Positions 37,136-45,741 of a DNA stretch of 64,000 nt are shown piece by piece. The notes beneath the pieces were generated by a model, which ran no database searches, had not been told where the DNA came from, and saw only the letters and a list, made by a program, of their open reading frames with translations. Within the stretch, counting starts at the first letter, position 1. Each line of letters opens with the position of its first letter. The stretch covers positions 1 through 64,000 of the forward strand of contig CACMTN010000005.1 in assembly GCA_902616615.1 (NCBI GenBank), in the 5' to 3' direction. This DNA is from an uncultured SAR116 cluster alpha proteobacterium. GTDB taxonomy: Bacteria > Pseudomonadota > Alphaproteobacteria > Puniceispirillales > Marisalimonadaceae. Made by a program: the position numbers and the translations under genes.

Positions 37136-37596
37136 TAAATGCCTAATTCGATGCCACTGGCAAAAGTTAAAACAAATTTTTCTAATTGTTTCAAATAATC
37201 TTCTTTCCAAGAACCCTTTAGTATTAAAGGTGGTAAAACTTGTCTCCATCGTAAACCAATTAGAATTTTATTTAATGCAACTTTGCAACCTTCCCCGTCC
37301 AATCCTGCTCTAACATAATAAATAATTGGAAGTCCTTCTGTTTTATCTTTTAACCCATCATAACATCTATCAAAAAAATCTTTTGTTAAACCTGACATAT
37401 ATCCAAAATTTTCAGTAGTTCCAATTATTAGACCGTCAATTTTTTTAAAAGAAGATGTATTTGCCTCGATTAAATTCAGCGTTGTTAAATTTACATCTAG
37501 AGTTGCAGTTTCAATCTTATTTTTTGCAAGTTTAGATAATTTTTTGGTATTTTCAGATGGAGAATGATGAGCAAATAAAATGTTTTTTTTCTTCAT
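37132..37596 (-). CDS. NAD(P)H-dependent FMN reductase/flavodoxin-fold protein
   Basis: The frame extends from 37629, but those 11 residues overlap the upstream DsbA-like gene and do not fit the fold. The ATG at 37596 gives 154 residues starting MKKKNILFAHHSPSENTKKL, the usual beta-strand and phosphate loop of flavodoxin-like reductases. IIGTTENFGYMSG supplies the second FMN-contact loop. It would reduce FMN or a quinone with NAD(P)H. It lies 13 bp after the DsbA-like gene, suggesting one redox transcript. Confidence 0.8.
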   Translation of the reverse strand: MKKKNILFAHHSPSENTKKLSKLAKNKIETATLDVNLTTLNLIEANTSSFKKIDGLIIGTTENFGYMSGLTKDFFDRCYDGLKDKTEGLPIIYYVRAGLDGEGCKVALNKILIGLRWRQVLPPLILKGSWKEDYLKQLEKFVLTFASGIELGIY

Positions 37597-37609
37597 ATTG
37601 AAATCACAT

Positions 37610-38224
37610 TTACAATTTGGGAACACCAAAGTGATTTAAAAATTCAATTAGGTTTTCAATCGGTTGCGCACCAACAACACTGTGATTATTATATATATAA
37701 GTAGGCACTCCAGTAACACCATATGTTCTGGATTCTTGCCAATCTTTATCCACTGAACTTTTAAAAGTTCGATTTTTTATTATATCATTAGCCTCATTTT
37801 CATCTAATCCTGATTTTGTTACAATTTCCAATATTACACTTTCTAAACCAATATTTAATCCTTTTACAAAATACGCTTCAAAAAAATTGTCATGAATTGA
37901 TGTTTTATTATCTAAAGATTGAGCCCAAGAGCCTATTTCTTGGGCTAGTCTACTATTAAATGTATGTGATCTATTGCTATAAGGAAGATTTTCATTAGAC
38001 ATTAAATTTTTCATATTTTGATTTTTTTTGTCAATATCCTGTTGATTTGTTCCAAAAAGATCTAATAGAGATTTACCTTCTTTTGGGGTGTCAGGATGCA
38101 ATGGAAAATGAATTATTTCGATATCTATATCAAATATATTTGTTAATTTTTTAACCCTTGAATCACCAAGGTAACACCAAGGACATACATAATCAGTGAA
38201 CACTTTTAATTTATGAGAACTCAT
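37610..38224 (-). CDS. DsbA-family oxidoreductase, FrnE-like
   Basis: I choose ATG 38224 because GGGAG lies 6-9 bases upstream; the frame is open from 38251. The 204-residue product has a thioredoxin fold with CPWC (about residue 14-17) after VFTDYV, an inserted helical domain and the cis-Pro loop GVTGVPTYI. No signal peptide is seen, so it acts in the cytosol, like FrnE/2-hydroxychromene-2-carboxylate isomerase-type members. Substrate unknown. Confidence 0.87.
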   Translation of the reverse strand: MSSHKLKVFTDYVCPWCYLGDSRVKKLTNIFDIDIEIIHFPLHPDTPKEGKSLLDLFGTNQQDIDKKNQNMKNLMSNENLPYSNRSHTFNSRLAQEIGSWAQSLDNKTSIHDNFFEAYFVKGLNIGLESVILEIVTKSGLDENEANDIIKNRTFKSSVDKDWQESRTYGVTGVPTYIYNNHSVVGAQPIENLIEFLNHFGVPKL

Positions 38225-38396
38225 GAAATACTCCCAAAGTTTAACAAACAAATAATGTACTAAATGTATATTATTAAAGTGTATATTTGATAATAAAATA
38301 AATTATAATTATAATTAATTATAAAAATAAAATAAGATTACAAAATTTTTTTAAATTATATAAACTTACTAACATATATTAATAAATTTCTTATTT

Positions 38397-38410
38397 AAAA
38401 AAAAAAAAAA
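38397..38410. repeat. 14-base poly-A tract before SDR gene
   Basis: An unbroken run of 14 A residues ends 16 bp before the TTG start of the SDR gene. It lies in a 200-bp very AT-rich gap holding two divergent promoters. Runs of this length are prone to slippage and also bend DNA, so it may affect expression. Confidence 0.5.
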
Positions 38411-38426
38411 TTATAAAGGAATTAAA

Positions 38427-39230
38427 TTGAGAGATTTAAGAGGTAAAAACGCAATAGTTACAGGAGGCGCTAAAGGCATTGGTAAAAGCGTTTGTCTAGC
38501 CTTAGCTAATGCTGGAGCGAATATACATATATTAGATATTAATAAAGGCGATGGACAAGAAACCGAAAAAGAAATTGCTAAATTAAATGTTGAAGTTAGT
38601 TTTTATCAAATAGATGTTGCAGATGAAAATTCATGGATTGAATTTTCTAATTTTTTAAAAAATAAAAAAATTCTGATAGATATATTAGTAAATAATGCAG
38701 GTATTTGGATTGGTAAAGATATTGATAATGTATCGCTAGAAGAATATCAGAGACTTATATCTATTAACTTAACTGGTGTATTTCTTGGTACTAAATATTT
38801 AGTACCCTTTTTGACTGAGGCAGGAAAAAAAACAAAATTTGGAAGTACTATAATTAATCTTAGCTCTGTAGCTGGCCTTGTTGGTTCTCAACTTGACCCA
38901 TTATATTCAATGACAAAAGGCGGTATAACTACTTTCACAAAATCAATGGCTATATATTTTGGGAAAAATAAATTTCCAATCAGAATTAATCAAGTCCACC
39001 CAGGTATTATAGAAACTGACATGGGAACACAAGTATATAAAGCACGAATTAGTCAAAACCCAGAGATGACAATAGAGGAATCTATTTCAGCTGGCATTAA
39101 TCAGACACCTATTGGTCGTCTTGGAACAGCTGATGAAGTTGCCAAAACAATTTTATTTCTATCCTCTGATAACTCAAGTTTTATGACTGGATCAAGTCTT
39201 GTTGTAGATGGAGGCTTAACTGCACAATAA
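38427..39230 (+). CDS. Short-chain dehydrogenase/reductase (TTG start)
   Basis: A 267-residue classical SDR starting at TTG 38427 with AAAGGAA a few bases upstream. GGAKGIGKSVCLAL (about 12-25) binds the cofactor, DILVNNAGIW and the Ser-Tyr-Lys set (NLSSVAG, YSMTKGG) follow, and the C-terminus has the usual LVVDGGL. Possibly a hydroxysteroid or 3-oxoacyl reductase type, but the substrate is unknown. A second SDR follows 33 bp downstream. Confidence 0.9.
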   Translation: MRDLRGKNAIVTGGAKGIGKSVCLALANAGANIHILDINKGDGQETEKEIAKLNVEVSFYQIDVADENSWIEFSNFLKNKKILIDILVNNAGIWIGKDIDNVSLEEYQRLISINLTGVFLGTKYLVPFLTEAGKKTKFGSTIINLSSVAGLVGSQLDPLYSMTKGGITTFTKSMAIYFGKNKFPIRINQVHPGIIETDMGTQVYKARISQNPEMTIEESISAGINQTPIGRLGTADEVAKTILFLSSDNSSFMTGSSLVVDGGLTAQ

Positions 39231-39263
39231 GTATATAATTAAAAAAATGAAATATAAAGATAA

Positions 39264-40022
39264 GTGAAAAGAAATTTGGAAAATAAAGTAGCCTGGATTA
39301 CTGGTGCAGGATCAGGAATTGGACGTGACGCTGCAATAAAATTGTCTAAACTTGGTATGAAGGTAATTTTATCAGGTAGAAATAAAAACTCTCTACAAGA
39401 TACTCAAGAGAGATGTAAAACTAACACTATTATTAAACCAGTAGATGTTTCTAAAAAATCAGATGTTAAAGATATTTTTTGCGAAATAAAAAAAGAAATT
39501 GGACATGTAGATATTTTAGTAAATTGTGCTGGAATAAATATTTTAAAAAGAGACTGGGACAATATAGATGAGAATGAGTGGGATCAGGTAATACAAACTA
39601 ATATTAATGGTTTATTTTACTGCTGTAAGGCAGTCATACCTCTTATGAAAGAAAAGAAGGATGGATTAATTATTAACGTATCTTCGTGGTCTGGAAATCA
39701 TGTAAGTTTATTGTCAGGTGTTTCTTATACCTCTTCTAAACATGCATTAAATGCTATGACAGAAACTATCAATATGAAATATTGTAATCTCGGTATTAGG
39801 GCTACTGCATTGTGTCCAGGAGAAGTTGCAACAGCTATATTAGACAAACGTCCAAAAAAGCTCTCTAGCGAACAAAAAAATAAAATGCTTCAACCAGATG
39901 ATTTAGGTCAAACTATAGTATTTTTGTGTCAAATGCCAAAGCATGTATGTATTAATGAACTAACTATCAGCCCTACATGGCATCGAAGATATATTGCAGA
40001 TCTCGGGATTGAAAAATTATAA
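39264..40022 (+). CDS. Short-chain dehydrogenase/reductase (GTG start)
   Basis: A 252-residue classical SDR with GTG start at 39264. TGAGSGIGRDAAIKL binds the cofactor, DILVNCAGI replaces NNAG with NCAG, and the Ser and YTSSKHA Tyr/Lys are present. The end lacks the VDGG signature and has HRRYIADLGIEKL instead, which points to a different subfamily from its neighbour at 38427. They are likely cotranscribed. It converges with the GST gene after 5 bp. Confidence 0.88.
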   Translation: MKRNLENKVAWITGAGSGIGRDAAIKLSKLGMKVILSGRNKNSLQDTQERCKTNTIIKPVDVSKKSDVKDIFCEIKKEIGHVDILVNCAGINILKRDWDNIDENEWDQVIQTNINGLFYCCKAVIPLMKEKKDGLIINVSSWSGNHVSLLSGVSYTSSKHALNAMTETINMKYCNLGIRATALCPGEVATAILDKRPKKLSSEQKNKMLQPDDLGQTIVFLCQMPKHVCINELTISPTWHRRYIADLGIEKL

Positions 40023-40027
40023 ATAAT

Positions 40028-40903
40028 TTATGATAATTTTTCTAACTTATCTTGGGTTTTATTAATAAAGTCAGATGAACTATGTCGTTCGTGAAGTTGG
40101 GATGATAGCTTTCCTTTGATCTTGTTTACCATAATTCCCCTTTTAACAGCTTTTCTCTCGTTAATTTTTCTTGCCCACTTCAATACATTTTTATATTTTT
40201 TAACATCCAAAAATTCTTCTGAATCATATAATCTTCCTAATACCAAGGCTCCATACCATGGCCAAATGGCTATATCAGCTATGGTATATTCTTCGCAACA
40301 AATAAAATTTTTGTCAGATAATAACTTATCTAAAACATCTAATTGTCTTTTAACTTCCATAGCAAATCGATTTATTGGGTATTCATATTTTTCTGGAGCA
40401 TAAGCATAAAAATGGCCAAAGCCACCTCCTAAATAAGGCGCACTTGCCATTTGCCAAAACAACCAGTTGAGACATTCTGTTCTATCTTCAAATTTTTTAG
40501 GGATAAAAATATCAAATTTGTCAGCTAAATATAATAATATTGACCCAGATTCAAAAATTCTCACTGGCTGATCTCGAGAATTATCTAAAAGACTAGGTAT
40601 TTTAGAATTAGGATTAATTTCTACAAAACCAGAACTAAACTGATCTCCATTCCCTATTCTAATTAACCATGCGTCATATTCTGCTTCCTTAATTCCTAAA
40701 TCAAGCAATTCTTCAAGCATAATGGTTATTTTAACACCATTTGGTGTACCTTGAGAATATAATTGAAAAGGATGTTTTCCAACTGGAAGATCTTTTACAT
40801 GAGTATTACCTGAGATTGGCCTGTTAATGTTGGCGAATTTACCACCATTGTTTTTGTCCCACTCCCATTTTTTGGGAGGTACATATTTTTCTGATTTTTC
40901 CAC
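40028..40903 (-). CDS. yghU: YghU-type glutathione S-transferase
   Basis: A 291-residue protein matching YghU/Nu-class GST along its full length: KWEWDKNNGGKFANINRPI at the start, LPVGKHPFQLYSQGTPNG with the active-site Thr region, DQFSSGFVEINPNSKIPSL, RIFESGSILLYLA and DIAIWPWYGAL. Nu-class enzymes bind two glutathiones and have strong disulfide-bond reductase and peroxidase activity. The N- and C-terminal extensions distinguish it from ordinary GSTs. It lies 24 bp past the GMC gene on the same strand. Confidence 0.94.
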   Translation of the reverse strand: MEKSEKYVPPKKWEWDKNNGGKFANINRPISGNTHVKDLPVGKHPFQLYSQGTPNGVKITIMLEELLDLGIKEAEYDAWLIRIGNGDQFSSGFVEINPNSKIPSLLDNSRDQPVRIFESGSILLYLADKFDIFIPKKFEDRTECLNWLFWQMASAPYLGGGFGHFYAYAPEKYEYPINRFAMEVKRQLDVLDKLLSDKNFICCEEYTIADIAIWPWYGALVLGRLYDSEEFLDVKKYKNVLKWARKINERKAVKRGIMVNKIKGKLSSQLHERHSSSDFINKTQDKLEKLS

Positions 40904-40927
40904 TTTTTCCCTCTTATAAAATTTAAA

Positions 40928-42568
40928 TTAATAATTTAAAACTATTGGATCAATTGGGTCTTTACCAAGTACTAAATCAGAACCTTTTTCTCCTATTAAT
41001 GTAGCGCCAGAGTGTAAATTTGCAGATAACATTGTTGGCATAATAGACGCGTCAATAACCCTAAGATTGTTTAAACCATAAACTTTAAGATTATCGTCAA
41101 CAACTGCAGTTGGGTCAGTTTTTGGACCCATTCTACATGTTCCCATCTGATGATAGGTTGTAGTTCCTCTTTCTCTTGCAACTTGAAGTAATTCTTCATC
41201 TGATTGTTTTTCAATTCCAGGATAAACTTCATAATCAAAGTAATGTGAAAGAGCTTTAGAATGCATTAGTCTTCTAGATAGTTTTAATCCCGCAACAACT
41301 ACCCTCTTATCTTCTTCAGCATCCAAGTAATTAGGTTGAATTAATGGAGCGTCGAATGGGTCATTTGTTTTTGATTTTATCCAACCAAGTGATTCAGGTC
41401 TTTGTTGCCAGGCGGTAACGGTAAATCCAGGTTCAGTATCTAAAGTCGATTGAACACCTTCTTTATACGATGCTGGAGTAAAAGTCATTTGAAGATCATG
41501 ATTTCTTATTTCTTCATTAGAATGCCAGAAACAATATACTAACGTAGGACTTAAATTTACTATAGATTGTTTACCTATTATATATTTTCCAATTTCTTTT
41601 AGAAGTTTAAACCCTCTTGATTTTTCATTTACTGTTTCAACATTTTTAGCTCTTGCAGTTAATCTAGGAGCAAAATGGTCTCTTAAGTTCATTCCTACAC
41701 CTTTAAGATCATGAATGACATCTATTCCAAGTTTTTTAAGATCTTCAACGGGACCAACACCCGACATATGTAGAATATGAGGTGATTTTATAACACCAGA
41801 TGACAATATTATTTCCTTATTTGCTTTAAGGTTAATCTTTTTTCCTCCTCTTCCTCCTATTAAATATTCAACTCCAATTGCTGTTTTATTATTAAAGTTA
41901 ATTTTTGTGACGAATGCGTTGGTTATTATTTGGAGATTTTTTCTGGACTTGGCTGGTTTCAAAAATGCTTTTGCAGCACTTACTCTAAATCTACCTCTTG
42001 TAGTACGTTGTACGTAAGAAACACCTTCTTGCAATTTCCCATTGTAATCTTTATTAAGTGGAATACCTTGTTCTATAGCACTTTTGATAAATGCTTCACA
42101 TAAGGGATCTCTATATTCAAGATCTGTGATTGGCAATTCGCCTTGTGTTCCTCGATAAACGTCATCAAATTCACCCAGTCTTTTTTCATATTTTTTAAAA
42201 TATGGAAGTAAATCTGAATAACTCCAACCTTTATTACCCTTTTGAGCCCAAACATCAAAATCTAGGTTTTGTCCTCTATTGAAAACCATACCATTTATTG
42301 AACTTGATCCACCTAGTGTTTTACCTCTTGGAATGTCTATTACTCTTCCATCTGTACCCCAACTAGGTTCAGATTTAAATAACCAATTTACATTTGGATT
42401 AACAAGAGTTTTCATAAAACCTGCAGGTATATGTATAAATGGATTCCAGTCAGGCGGACCTGCTTCCAATACACATACTGAATTTTTACGATTTGCACTC
42501 AGCCTATTTGCCAAAACGCAACCAGAAGATCCTGCACCAACTATAATGTAATCAAAATTATCTGCCAT
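40928..42568 (-). CDS. GMC-family alcohol/choline dehydrogenase
   Basis: A 546-residue FAD oxidoreductase. FAD motif DYIIVGAGSSGCVLANRL (5-22), GMC signature 1 around IPRGKTLGGSSSINGM, signature 2 GVIKSPHILHMSGVG, and the C-terminal YHQMGTCRMG catalytic His with INASI-like RVIDASIMPTM. It resembles BetA and AlkJ. It oxidises a primary alcohol, possibly choline or a medium-chain alcohol. No betaine-aldehyde dehydrogenase is nearby, so choline is not assured. Confidence 0.92.
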   Translation of the reverse strand: MADNFDYIIVGAGSSGCVLANRLSANRKNSVCVLEAGPPDWNPFIHIPAGFMKTLVNPNVNWLFKSEPSWGTDGRVIDIPRGKTLGGSSSINGMVFNRGQNLDFDVWAQKGNKGWSYSDLLPYFKKYEKRLGEFDDVYRGTQGELPITDLEYRDPLCEAFIKSAIEQGIPLNKDYNGKLQEGVSYVQRTTRGRFRVSAAKAFLKPAKSRKNLQIITNAFVTKINFNNKTAIGVEYLIGGRGGKKINLKANKEIILSSGVIKSPHILHMSGVGPVEDLKKLGIDVIHDLKGVGMNLRDHFAPRLTARAKNVETVNEKSRGFKLLKEIGKYIIGKQSIVNLSPTLVYCFWHSNEEIRNHDLQMTFTPASYKEGVQSTLDTEPGFTVTAWQQRPESLGWIKSKTNDPFDAPLIQPNYLDAEEDKRVVVAGLKLSRRLMHSKALSHYFDYEVYPGIEKQSDEELLQVARERGTTTYHQMGTCRMGPKTDPTAVVDDNLKVYGLNNLRVIDASIMPTMLSANLHSGATLIGEKGSDLVLGKDPIDPIVLNY

Positions 42569-42659
42569 TAAAGTTACCCAAATTAGATAATTTAAGTTAT
42601 GTTAATTAATTGATAATAGTTAAAGCTAAATTTTATACAATTAGAAAAGTGTTATCTAA

Positions 42660-42782
42660 TTACCAAGACTGAAGCCAATCTACCAAATAATCTCTTAAAC
42701 CGGTGGAGATCATAATTTCTTGAATTTCATTTGAAAAGAAAAAAACTAGAGCAGCAATTATTATTCCAAATATGAAAGTCAT
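42660..42782 (-). CDS. Very small single-pass membrane protein (40 aa)
   Basis: A 40-residue frame starting MTFIFGIIIAAL and ending in TAA at 42660-42662. AGGGG lies 8 bases before its ATG, a strong site for this genome. Residues 3-16 are hydrophobic, followed by an acidic helix and a Trp-rich end (DWLQSW). It occupies most of an otherwise empty stretch between the GMC and CoA-transferase genes. No family recognised. Confidence 0.5.
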   Translation of the reverse strand: MTFIFGIIIAALVFFFSNEIQEIMISTGLRDYLVDWLQSW

Positions 42783-42793
42783 TATTATCCCCT

Positions 42794-42813
42794 ATTATAA
42801 ATTTATTTATAAT
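42794..42813. repeat. AT-only inverted repeat
   Basis: A perfect 9-bp inverted repeat (ATTATAAAT and its complement) with a 2-base spacer directly upstream of the 40-aa membrane protein gene. Composed only of A and T, so it may be a promoter element or a chance palindrome. Confidence 0.25.
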
Positions 42814-42880
42814 AAATTTAAAATTACTTGAATTCTATTAAAAAAAAAATAAAATATTATAAAAAGAAAAAGGACATTTT

Positions 42881-42985
42881 GTGAGTAAAGACGAATACAC
42901 ATTTACTGAAAGTTTAAAATCAGAGGCCATATTAGCGGTAATTCTTTTCTTTCCACTGCTATTTACTATTACTGGCATAATATAG
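42881..42985 (+). CDS. Very small single-pass membrane protein (34 aa, GTG start)
   Basis: A 34-residue frame starting at GTG 42881 (MSKDEYTFTESLKSEAIL) and ending in TAG. AAAAAGGA lies about 8 bases before the start. A charged 15-residue head is followed by one hydrophobic segment (about 17-34) that runs to the end. Its last 27 bp overlap the end of the convergent CoA-transferase gene. Charged-head, membrane-tail proteins of this size are often missed in annotation. Confidence 0.45.
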   Translation: MSKDEYTFTESLKSEAILAVILFFPLLFTITGII

Positions 42986-44158
42986 ATTTCCTATCACTCC
43001 TTCATTAATCAGTTCTTCTATTTGATTATTTGAATAACCTAAAGATATCAGTATTTCTTTTGTATGTTGCCCTAAAGATGGTGCTTTAGATAGTATGTCA
43101 TTATCTACAAATCTGGGCATACCAGGGATGTTTGGAACTGGCCATATTTGTTCAGTTGTTGGTTGCTTTAACCAAGAGATTAAGTCTATTGCTTTTGTTT
43201 GATCGCTTTCTATGAAATCTTTGTAGTCTTGAACCTTTTCATTTTGAACTTCATACTTATTAAGTAAATTTTTCCAATAATCTGTGTTTTCTTTAATAAA
43301 TAGTTTCTGAACTTCTCTTGAAAGAATTGCTTCATGTTTTCTTCTTTCAGTATTATTTACAAAACGTTTGTCTTTGATAAATTTTTTCCAACCAACAGCA
43401 TTACAAAATTTAATAAATTCATGATTTTTTACAACTATAATTTGTATCCAACCATCTTTTGTTTTGAATGTACCAGATGGAGATGATGCATGAGTATAAG
43501 GCCCTTCCATATACCCACTCATAAGTCTTATTGATTGCATGGCTGCTGCAGCTTCCATTAGACTTATTTCTATCTTTCTTCCAAACCTTTCATTAATTCT
43601 CGCATATAATGATGTAGATATTAACTGAGTTGCATATAAAGCTGTAGTCATATCAAATATTATAACAGGTGTTCTATGAGGAATATTATCTGGGCCTTTG
43701 TTTTCAGCCATAAAACCTGTAAAAGCCTGAAGTACAGGGTCCATAGCAGGTTTGTGACTCATAGGGCCATTTTGTCCAAAGCCTGATATAGACAAATAGA
43801 TCAACTTTGGATTTATTTTTTTTAACCTATCATAATCATAACCAAGCCGTTTAATTACACCTGGTCTGAAACCTTCAATAAAAATATCGGATTGTTTAAT
43901 AATTGTATCTAAAATAGGTTGACTTTTTGTATTCTTTAAATCAACTATAATGCTTTTTTTACCTAAATTTGCAGCTACTGAAAAAGCAGAATGCTCACCA
44001 TACTCTTGTCCAAGATTTCTTGCCCAATCACCATCTTTGGGCTCTACTTTAATTACTTCTGCTCCATGTTGAGCCAAAAGCATGCCGCAATATGGACCGG
44101 CTACGCCTTGAGAAAAATCAATAACTTTAAGACCTTTAAATGGTTTTTGATATGACAT
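42959..44158 (-). CDS. CaiB/BaiF family CoA-transferase
   Basis: A 399-residue class III CoA-transferase, moving CoA between carboxylic acids. The N-terminal block VIDFSQGVAGPYCGMLLAQHGAEVIKVEP, NLGKKSIIVDL, SISGFGQNGPMSHKPAMDPVLQA, with the catalytic Asp in the last, and GTFKTKDGWIQI are typical. Resembles formyl-CoA transferase and CaiB, but the acyl group cannot be told. Adjacent to a GMC dehydrogenase and the 34-aa membrane protein. Confidence 0.92.
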   Translation of the reverse strand: MSYQKPFKGLKVIDFSQGVAGPYCGMLLAQHGAEVIKVEPKDGDWARNLGQEYGEHSAFSVAANLGKKSIIVDLKNTKSQPILDTIIKQSDIFIEGFRPGVIKRLGYDYDRLKKINPKLIYLSISGFGQNGPMSHKPAMDPVLQAFTGFMAENKGPDNIPHRTPVIIFDMTTALYATQLISTSLYARINERFGRKIEISLMEAAAAMQSIRLMSGYMEGPYTHASSPSGTFKTKDGWIQIIVVKNHEFIKFCNAVGWKKFIKDKRFVNNTERRKHEAILSREVQKLFIKENTDYWKNLLNKYEVQNEKVQDYKDFIESDQTKAIDLISWLKQPTTEQIWPVPNIPGMPRFVDNDILSKAPSLGQHTKEILISLGYSNNQIEELINEGVIGNLYYASNSK

Positions 44159-44195
44159 GGAATTACTCTCTAAACAAAATTTTTAATATTAATCT

Positions 44196-44263
44196 ATTGA
44201 TAAATTGTAAAAAAAACACCAAATATTCAATTACAAACCAAATGATTAATTTAATTTATCAAT
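44196..44263. promoter_or_regulatory. Widely spaced 11-bp inverted repeat in divergent promoter region
   Basis: ATTGATAAATT at 44196-44206 and its exact complement at 44253-44263, 57 bp between centres (between five and six helical turns). It sits between the divergent CoA-transferase and photolyase genes. A pair of operators for a looping regulator is possible. No regulator gene is adjacent. Confidence 0.3.
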
Positions 44264-44303
44264 AAGACAAATTATATCTTACAATTTCAAGAAGAAGATG
44301 ATA

Positions 44304-45740
44304 ATGAATGAAAACGTTAGTTTATATTGGATAAGACAAGATTTAAGATTACACGATAATCCTGCATTAATAAAATCTGTAAAAAATGGTCCAATAATTC
44401 CAATATATATTCTTGATGATGTTAACTCTGATGATCATAAAATTGGACAAGCCGGAAGAGTTTGGCTTCACCAATCATTAAAAGAGCTTGATAAAGAATT
44501 ACAGAATAAATTGATAATTGCTAAAGGTAATCCAGAAGAAATTTTAGTCAAGATATGTAAATTAGAATCAATAAAAAAAATATATTGGAACAGAGTTTAT
44601 GAACCGTGGATTATTTCTAGAGATAAAAAAATAAAAACAAATTTAAAAAAATTAGAAATAGATACATACTCTTATAATAGCTCACTCCTATGGGAACCGT
44701 GGGATATACTTAAAGATGATAAAACAAATTATAAAGTTTTTACTCCTTATTTTAGAAGGGGTTGTTTAAACTCAACAGAACCAAGAAGACCTTTTGAAAA
44801 ACCAAAAATTATTGATTACGTCGAGGTTAAAAATTTTAAAAGCTTAAAAATTGATGAATTAAACTTACTACCAAGACATAATTGGAAAAATAAAATAATG
44901 GAAAGTTGGTCTATCGGAGAAAAGGCTGCAACTACCAGATTAAATCAATTTATTAATAATGAATTAGATGGATACAAGGAAGGTAGAAATTTTCCAAATA
45001 AGAAAAATGTATCTAGACTTTCTCCACATTTACATTGGGGCGAAATTTCTCCAAATACAGTGTGGCATGCCGTTAAAGACCTAAATCAAATGGGATTAAA
45101 ACATCAACAAGATACGGATGTTTTTTTATCTGAAATAGGATGGAGAGAATTTTCAAATTATTTATTGTATTATTACCCAGAATTACCAAAAAAAAATTTA
45201 CAAGCAAAGTTTGATAATTTTCCTTGGATTGATAACTCAGAACATCTTTTAGCATGGAAAACTGGGCAAACTGGGTATCCTATCGTGGACGCAGGAATGA
45301 GAGAGCTGTGGTCTACCGGATATATGCATAATCGACTTAGAATGATAGTTGGTTCTTTTTTAGTGAAAAATTTACTAACACATTGGCATGAAGGTGAAAG
45401 ATGGTTTTGGGATTGTTTAGTTGATGCTGATTTAGCAAGCAATAGTGCAAGTTGGCAATGGGTAGCTGGGTGTGGTGCTGATGCTGCACCATATTTTAGA
45501 ATTTTTAATCCTGTCACACAAGGTATTAAATTTGACCCTAATGGCGAATATATTAGAAAATATGTGCCAGAATTGAAATTAGTTCCAAACAAATACTTGT
45601 TTAATCCATGGGAGGCACCCTATGGAATTTTGAAAAAAGCAGGAGTTGAACTAGGTAAAAATTATCCAAAACCTATTGTGGAAATTAAAAGTTCAAGACA
45701 AACTGCTTTAGACGCGTTTGCAAAAACCAAACAACCTTAA
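44304..45740 (+). CDS. phrB: Deoxyribodipyrimidine photolyase
   Basis: A 478-residue photolyase that repairs UV-induced cyclobutane dimers using light. I chose ATG 44304 since GAAGAAG sits at a better distance than for the ATG at 44298. The N-terminal alpha/beta domain opens YWIRQDLRLHDNPAL. The C-terminal FAD domain has LSPHLHWGEISP, FLSEIGWREFSNYLLYYYPEL, TGYPIVDAGMRELWSTGYMHNRLRM and the Trp-rich WFWDCLVDADLASNSASWQWVAG. Class I CPD type. It overlaps tightly with the next gene (1 bp gap). Confidence 0.96.
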   Translation: MNENVSLYWIRQDLRLHDNPALIKSVKNGPIIPIYILDDVNSDDHKIGQAGRVWLHQSLKELDKELQNKLIIAKGNPEEILVKICKLESIKKIYWNRVYEPWIISRDKKIKTNLKKLEIDTYSYNSSLLWEPWDILKDDKTNYKVFTPYFRRGCLNSTEPRRPFEKPKIIDYVEVKNFKSLKIDELNLLPRHNWKNKIMESWSIGEKAATTRLNQFINNELDGYKEGRNFPNKKNVSRLSPHLHWGEISPNTVWHAVKDLNQMGLKHQQDTDVFLSEIGWREFSNYLLYYYPELPKKNLQAKFDNFPWIDNSEHLLAWKTGQTGYPIVDAGMRELWSTGYMHNRLRMIVGSFLVKNLLTHWHEGERWFWDCLVDADLASNSASWQWVAGCGADAAPYFRIFNPVTQGIKFDPNGEYIRKYVPELKLVPNKYLFNPWEAPYGILKKAGVELGKNYPKPIVEIKSSRQTALDAFAKTKQP

Positions 45741-45741
45741 A

